Of a stretch of 64,000 nt of DNA, positions 59,827-64,000 are shown one piece after another; the stretch's first letter is position 1, and each line of letters begins with the position of its first letter. The position numbers and the translations under genes were made by a program. Origin of the DNA: Natronosporangium sp035305625 (GTDB lineage: Bacteria; Actinomycetota; Actinomycetes; Mycobacteriales; Micromonosporaceae); assembly GCA_963809545.1 (NCBI GenBank), contig CAWEKD010000005.1, positions 248,001 to 312,000 of the forward strand, read 5' to 3'. The notes below the pieces were generated by a model. It had not been told where the DNA came from. It did not search any database and was given only the letters and a program-made list of their open reading frames with translations.

Positions 59827-61581
59827 ATGCGAAAGGTCCTCATCGCCAACCGCGGCGAGATCGCAGTCCGGGTGATCCGCGCCTGTCGGGACGCGGGCCT
59901 GACCAGCGTCGCGGTCTACGCCGACTCCGACCGTGACGGGCTCCCGGCCCGGCTAGCCGATGAGGCATATGCACTAGGCGGGGATACCGCGGCCGAGACC
60001 TATCTCCGGATCGACAAGCTGCTGGCGGTGGCGGAGCGGTCCGGCGCCGACGCGGTCCACCCCGGATACGGCTTCCTGGCCGAGAACGCGGACTTCGCGC
60101 AGGCGGTCATCGACGCCGGCCTCACCTGGATCGGTCCGACCCCGCAGGCGATTCGGGACCTCGGCGACAAGGTAACCGCCCGGCACCTGGCGATGCGGGC
60201 CGGCGCCCCGCTGGTCCCGGGCACCCCCGACCCGGTCAGCAGCGCGGACGAGGTGGTCGAATTCGCCCGCAAGTACGGGCTGCCGATCGCGATCAAGGCA
60301 GCGTTCGGTGGCGGCGGGCGGGGCCTGAAGGTGGCCCGCACCCTGGAAGAGATCCCGGAGCTGTTCGAATCGGCCACCCGGGAAGCCACCGCCGCGTTCG
60401 GCCGGGGCGAGTGCTTCGTGGAGCGCTACCTGGACCGGCCCCGGCACGTGGAGGCGCAGGTACTGGCCGACCAGCACGGCAACGTGGTGGTGGTAGGCAC
60501 CCGGGACTGCACCCTGCAGCGCCGCCACCAGAAGCTGGTGGAGGAGGCACCGGCGCCGTTCCTGACCGACGCGCAACGGGAGGCGATCTACACCGCCGCC
60601 AAGGCGATCTGCCGAGAGGCCGGCTACCACGGGGCCGGCACGGTCGAGTTCCTGGTCGGTGAGGACGGCACGGTCAGCTTCCTGGAGGTCAACACCCGGC
60701 TGCAGGTGGAGCACCCGGTCACGGAGGAGACCACCGGCATCGACCTGGTCCTCGAGCAGTTCCGGATCGCGGCCGGGGAACCGCTGCGGTTCACCGAGGA
60801 CCCGCCCGCGCGCGGGCACTCGATCGAATTCCGGATCAACGGTGAGGACCCGGGCCGGAACTTCCTGCCCGCACCGGGCACGGTCACTCGGCTGGAGCTA
60901 CCGACCGGCCCCGGGGTTCGGGTGGACACCGGGATCGAGACCGGCAGCGTGATCGGCGGCAACTTCGACTCGCTGCTGGCGAAGGTGATCGTCACCGGGG
61001 AGGACCGGGCCCAGGCGCTGGCGCGCGCCCGCCGCGCCCTGGACGAGATGGTGGTGGAAGGGATGGCCACCGCGCTGCCGTTCCACCGGCTGATCGTGCG
61101 GGACCCCGCCTTCACCTCGGAACCGTTCACCGTGCACACCCGGTGGATCGAAACGGAGTGGAGCGGTGGGGTCGAGCCGTTCCCACCGGCCGGGGCGGCC
61201 CAGGAGGCGCCGGCCGAGCGCACCACCGTGGTGGTGGAGGTCGGCGGCAAGCGGCTGGAAGTGTCGCTGCCGGCCGGATTCGCCGCCGGCGGCTCCGCGG
61301 GTGCCGCCGCTACCCCGGCCCGGCCGCGCCGGCGGGGTGGCGCCACCCAGCAGGGCGCGAGCGTCAGCGGGGACGACCTCACCTCCCCGATGCAGGGCAC
61401 GATCGTGAAGCTGCTGGTCGCCGACGGGGACGAGGTGGCCGAAGGCGACCCGGTGGTGGTGCTGGAGGCGATGAAGATGGAGCAGCCGCTGAACGCCCAC
61501 AAGGCGGGCGTCATCAGCGGGCTCACCGCCGCGGTCGGGGACGTGGTGCCCCCGGGCGCGACCATCTGCAAGATCGTCTGA
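59827..61581 (+). CDS. accA: Acyl-CoA carboxylase alpha subunit (biotin carboxylase plus BCCP)
   Basis: The 584-residue AccA3-like protein has an ATP-grasp biotin carboxylase (KVLIANRGEIAVRVIRA, then FGGGGRGLKV, then EVNTRLQVEHPVTEE), an Arg/Ala linker, and a C-terminal biotinyl domain with EAMKMEQP (biotinylated Lys550). It serves as the common alpha subunit for PccB. Leaderless ATG 59827 is the start; the upstream in-frame extension is rejected. It sits in opposite orientation to the exporter genes. Confidence 0.95.
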   Translation: MRKVLIANRGEIAVRVIRACRDAGLTSVAVYADSDRDGLPARLADEAYALGGDTAAETYLRIDKLLAVAERSGADAVHPGYGFLAENADFAQAVIDAGLTWIGPTPQAIRDLGDKVTARHLAMRAGAPLVPGTPDPVSSADEVVEFARKYGLPIAIKAAFGGGGRGLKVARTLEEIPELFESATREATAAFGRGECFVERYLDRPRHVEAQVLADQHGNVVVVGTRDCTLQRRHQKLVEEAPAPFLTDAQREAIYTAAKAICREAGYHGAGTVEFLVGEDGTVSFLEVNTRLQVEHPVTEETTGIDLVLEQFRIAAGEPLRFTEDPPARGHSIEFRINGEDPGRNFLPAPGTVTRLELPTGPGVRVDTGIETGSVIGGNFDSLLAKVIVTGEDRAQALARARRALDEMVVEGMATALPFHRLIVRDPAFTSEPFTVHTRWIETEWSGGVEPFPPAGAAQEAPAERTTVVVEVGGKRLEVSLPAGFAAGGSAGAAATPARPRRRGGATQQGASVSGDDLTSPMQGTIVKLLVADGDEVAEGDPVVVLEAMKMEQPLNAHKAGVISGLTAAVGDVVPPGATICKIV

Positions 61582-61613
61582 CCAGCGGGTGCGGGTGCGC
61601 CGGCGAAGCCTGC

Positions 61614-63212
61614 TCAGGCTCTGGTCCGTCCCAGTCGTTGGCGGGCCCGCCCCCACGCCAGCCGACCCACATACCCGGTGGCGCGCATCAGCGACCGCAG
61701 GCCCGCCACCGGGATGGCTGTCGGCTGGCTTCCCACCCGCGTCACCTGGCCGTTCAGCCGGCCGGCCGCCGGGGCCAGGGCCGGTCCCGGGACGGCGGTG
61801 AGGTCCACCAATCCGTACCGGTTCCCGGTCACCCACTGGGCGCCCCACACCTGCTCCACCGCCACCGCCAGCGGCTGATCCGGCAGGCGCCGCCGGGCCC
61901 GGCTGACCGCCGCGGTCCGCCACAGCTCCAGCGTCGGCGGGGTCGCGCCGGCGCCAGCCCCGGTCGGCATCACCCGCAGCAGCCCCACCCGGGCCGCGTC
62001 CGCCTCAGCCACCAGCCGACGGACCGTGCTCGGAGCCACCCCCACCGTCACCGGCACCCGCAGCAGGTACGGCGCGGGAAACGCGCTCTCCGGCTCCTCT
62101 TCCACCAACACCACCCGCGGGTCGGAGCGATAGGTGGCGGCGATCAGTCGAAACTCAAGCCAGGGGTCGTCCAGCACCGACTGGCGCTGCTCGGTCACCG
62201 CCGACCATGGCCCCACCAGGTGCACCCGCAGGTCGTACTCGTCGGAGGCGAGGAGCCGATCCACACACGCCCGCACCTGCTCCAGCGGCTGCCCGTCCAC
62301 CCGTACCACCGCCACCACCAGCGGAACCGACCAGATGCGACACGCGCCGTCCCGCAGCCATCGGGACAGCGGCATCCGATCAGCCAGATGGGGGCGGTTG
62401 TAGCGGCGGATCCGCTCCGCGTCCCGCATCGCCAGGGAAGGGCCGAGATGCCAACTGCCGGCCTGCGGCTCCGGGATGAACACCGCGCCGGCCTGAGCCA
62501 GCCGGTAGCCGAACTCGCTGTCCTCCCCCTGCCGTAACTCGGTGTCCATCCGGCCGGCCGCCAGGTACAGCTCCCGCCGGAGCGCCCCGGTCGCCCCCAC
62601 ATGCGCCCGGTAGACCAGGTGGTCAGCGGTGCGCAGCCCGTCGGTGGCGTCGATCAGCTCCTCGATGTACGTGTGCGGCTGGGTGCGCTCGAGTGGATAC
62701 AGCCGGTCGAGCGTGCCTTCCTCCGCCCGCCGCAGCACCTCGGCGACCGTGGGGCGCCCCTCCGGCACGAACCGCTTGTAGCCCAGGGTGACCGCGTCCG
62801 GGATCAGGTGGTGCCAGCGGGCCTGCGCCGCCACGTGCTCCGGGAACGGGATCAGGTCCGCGTCCAGCCAGTGCACGATCTCCCCGTCGCTGACGGTCAC
62901 CCCCACGTCCCGAGCCCGGGCGGGGCCCCAGCCGTCGGCATAGTCGTCGGCCCGCACCAACCGGCAGTTGGCCGGCCGGACCTCCGGCAACGTCAACTCC
63001 GGCCGGGAGCCGTCGTCGACCACCACCACCTCGAGCAGGTGGCTGGGGTAGGTCTGCCGGGCCAGCGCGGCCAGCAGCAGCGGCAGCGTGCCGTGGCTGT
63101 GGTACGCCGGGACGATCACGCTCACCGACCGGGAGGGCTGCCAGGTGTCCAGCGCCGGAGGTGTCAACGAACCCCAGTCGTTCCGTACGACCAGCGGCCC
63201 TCGCGTCTCCAT
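61614..63212 (-). CDS. Family 2 glycosyltransferase
   Basis: A 532-residue GT-A protein. The N-terminal domain has VIVPAYHSHG, LEVVVVDDGSRPE, WLDADLIPF (the DxD metal site) and a later QGEDSEFGYRL acid block that is a typical GT2 catalytic region. The C-terminal 230 residues are a second, less recognisable domain. GGGAGGTG precedes the ATG. The Stealth gene precedes it on the same strand, suggesting cell-surface polysaccharide synthesis. Confidence 0.88.
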   Translation of the reverse strand: METRGPLVVRNDWGSLTPPALDTWQPSRSVSVIVPAYHSHGTLPLLLAALARQTYPSHLLEVVVVDDGSRPELTLPEVRPANCRLVRADDYADGWGPARARDVGVTVSDGEIVHWLDADLIPFPEHVAAQARWHHLIPDAVTLGYKRFVPEGRPTVAEVLRRAEEGTLDRLYPLERTQPHTYIEELIDATDGLRTADHLVYRAHVGATGALRRELYLAAGRMDTELRQGEDSEFGYRLAQAGAVFIPEPQAGSWHLGPSLAMRDAERIRRYNRPHLADRMPLSRWLRDGACRIWSVPLVVAVVRVDGQPLEQVRACVDRLLASDEYDLRVHLVGPWSAVTEQRQSVLDDPWLEFRLIAATYRSDPRVVLVEEEPESAFPAPYLLRVPVTVGVAPSTVRRLVAEADAARVGLLRVMPTGAGAGATPPTLELWRTAAVSRARRRLPDQPLAVAVEQVWGAQWVTGNRYGLVDLTAVPGPALAPAAGRLNGQVTRVGSQPTAIPVAGLRSLMRATGYVGRLAWGRARQRLGRTRA

Positions 63213-63409
63213 CGGCACCTCCCTGACTAGGGCGGGACCGGTCCCGTGCCCCGACCCGCCGCCTGCCACCCGGGCGGACCAGCCCCACCGCTGATCACCA
63301 GGCGCCGGCCCGCTTGTCGAAATACTCGCTCAGCTCTTCCGTCAGGAGGGCGGATTCGGCCGGACTGATCGCGGCGAGATGCCGACCGGTGACCGCGCCA
63401 CGGTCGCTA

Positions 63410-64000
63410 TTACGAGAAGTGCTCGTCTTGCTCCTCCCAGGGGGAGGGGATGGGGAAGTACCGGGCCAGGAACGACTGCACGAGCCGGGTCTGCGCCTGG
63501 TGCTCTTGTCCATTCGAGACCGTGTCGTTGAGGCAGAACACGTCGTAGTTCCGCTTGACCCCCAGCAGGGTGAGCACCGGGGCGAACTCCGGGGAGGAGA
63601 TGTCCACGTACAGGTTGCGGAGCTCCCCCAGCACCGCGCGGCCGGTGGCGTAGGCGTAGTGCTGGTAGAGGGAGGAGGCCAGCGACACGTCGGTGGGGCT
63701 GCGGAACGGCTGCCGGATGGTGTCGGAGATCTCCTCCGCGTACCGACGCTCGATCTCCCACAGCAGGCTGCGGCGCAGCGCATGGGGAGTGTGCTTCATC
63801 TTGGTCACCAACCGCAGCCTGAAGTCCCGCTCGATCAGGCGCCGGTTGTTCTTACCAGCGGCGCTGGAGGGGATGTCGACCGCGGGGTCGACCGGTCCGG
63901 GTGGGACCTTCGCCCGGGACGGGAACACCTTGCTCAGGCCGTTGGGGGTGAAGAAGTGCTGCGGCAGCAGCGGCCGGCCGAAGAACACGTCGTCGTTGAG
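63410..64000 (-). CDS. Stealth family capsular phosphotransferase, C-terminal part
   Basis: The frame is open to the window edge; 196 codons are present. LNDDVFFGRPLLP, the KMKHTPHALRRSLLWEIE region, and NYDVFCLNDTVSNG match Stealth conserved regions CR3/CR4, so it transfers sugar-1-phosphate groups in the making of a surface glycopolymer. The chain ends PWEEQDEHFS. The N-terminal CR1/CR2 part lies outside the window. Confidence 0.88.
   Translation of the reverse strand, partial: LNDDVFFGRPLLPQHFFTPNGLSKVFPSRAKVPPGPVDPAVDIPSSAAGKNNRRLIERDFRLRLVTKMKHTPHALRRSLLWEIERRYAEEISDTIRQPFRSPTDVSLASSLYQHYAYATGRAVLGELRNLYVDISSPEFAPVLTLLGVKRNYDVFCLNDTVSNGQEHQAQTRLVQSFLARYFPIPSPWEEQDEHFS

Overview
The window is very GC-rich, densely coded actinobacterial chromosome. 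Mca (mycothiol S-conjugate amidase), an actinobacterial acyl-CoA carboxylase set (accA-type alpha, pccB-type beta, epsilon), GTP-type PEP carboxykinase, GlpX, a short-chain (Z)-prenyltransferase like Mycobacterium Rv1086 and many proteins of DUF families common in Actinobacteria all point there. Gene content resembles Micromonosporaceae, but that is an inference from protein character, not a proven placement. I saw no rRNA, tRNA, CRISPR array, insertion sequence or origin.

Layout. 0-4 kb: an Fe-S-type regulator remnant, an NnrS-like membrane protein and an unusual three-part copper nitrite reductase, overlapping like one operon. 4-15.6 kb: a GGDEF-EAL protein, then core metabolism (mca, DUF4307, greA, threonine deaminase, amidase, cystathionine gamma-synthase, HIT protein, a frameshifted phosphoribosyltransferase, msrA, a lipoprotein). 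15.8-19.5 kb: a heterodimeric ABC exporter. 19.5-22 kb: a mini-ORF with an extreme Shine-Dalgarno sequence followed by hairpins, a small unknown gene, and cystathionine beta-synthase. 22-33 kb: tandem SGNH hydrolases (disrupted), thiolase, a Bax1/YccA protein, a LAL-like STAND ATPase without its HTH, a frameshifted SDR, and a hydrolase/DUF2332-like/hydrolase set. 33-45.4 kb: an APS-kinase fusion, lipoprotein, xseB, DUF4245, glpX, DMT transporter, MmcQ/YjbR, rhomboid, a DUF4188/MerR divergent pair, prenyltransferase, pckG, two GtrA proteins and a MaoC-like protein. 45.4-61.6 kb: PH-domain protein, birA, pccB, an M50-like peptidase, accE, maf, a DrrAB-type exporter and accA. 61.6-64 kb: a GT2 glycosyltransferase and a Stealth-type phosphotransferase.

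How it fits together. BirA, PccB, AccE and AccA form one functional unit: BirA attaches biotin to AccA and the others carboxylate acyl-CoA. Between accE and maf, neighbours in the mycobacterial accD5-accE5-maf-accA3 order, lies a 6.3-kb block (50.6-56.9 kb) with two paralogous, internally duplicated proteins of unknown function, a secreted LamG protein and an ECF-sigma operon whose two exported products share a domain. This looks like an accessory insertion and is the most novel part of the window. Regulation by leaderless transcription is prominent: at least thirteen genes have a TANNNT box 6-8 nt before their start codon. Several conserved genes carry small indels (13.8, 23.1, 23.7, 29.4, 49.4 kb), so either pseudogene decay or residual assembly errors should be considered.
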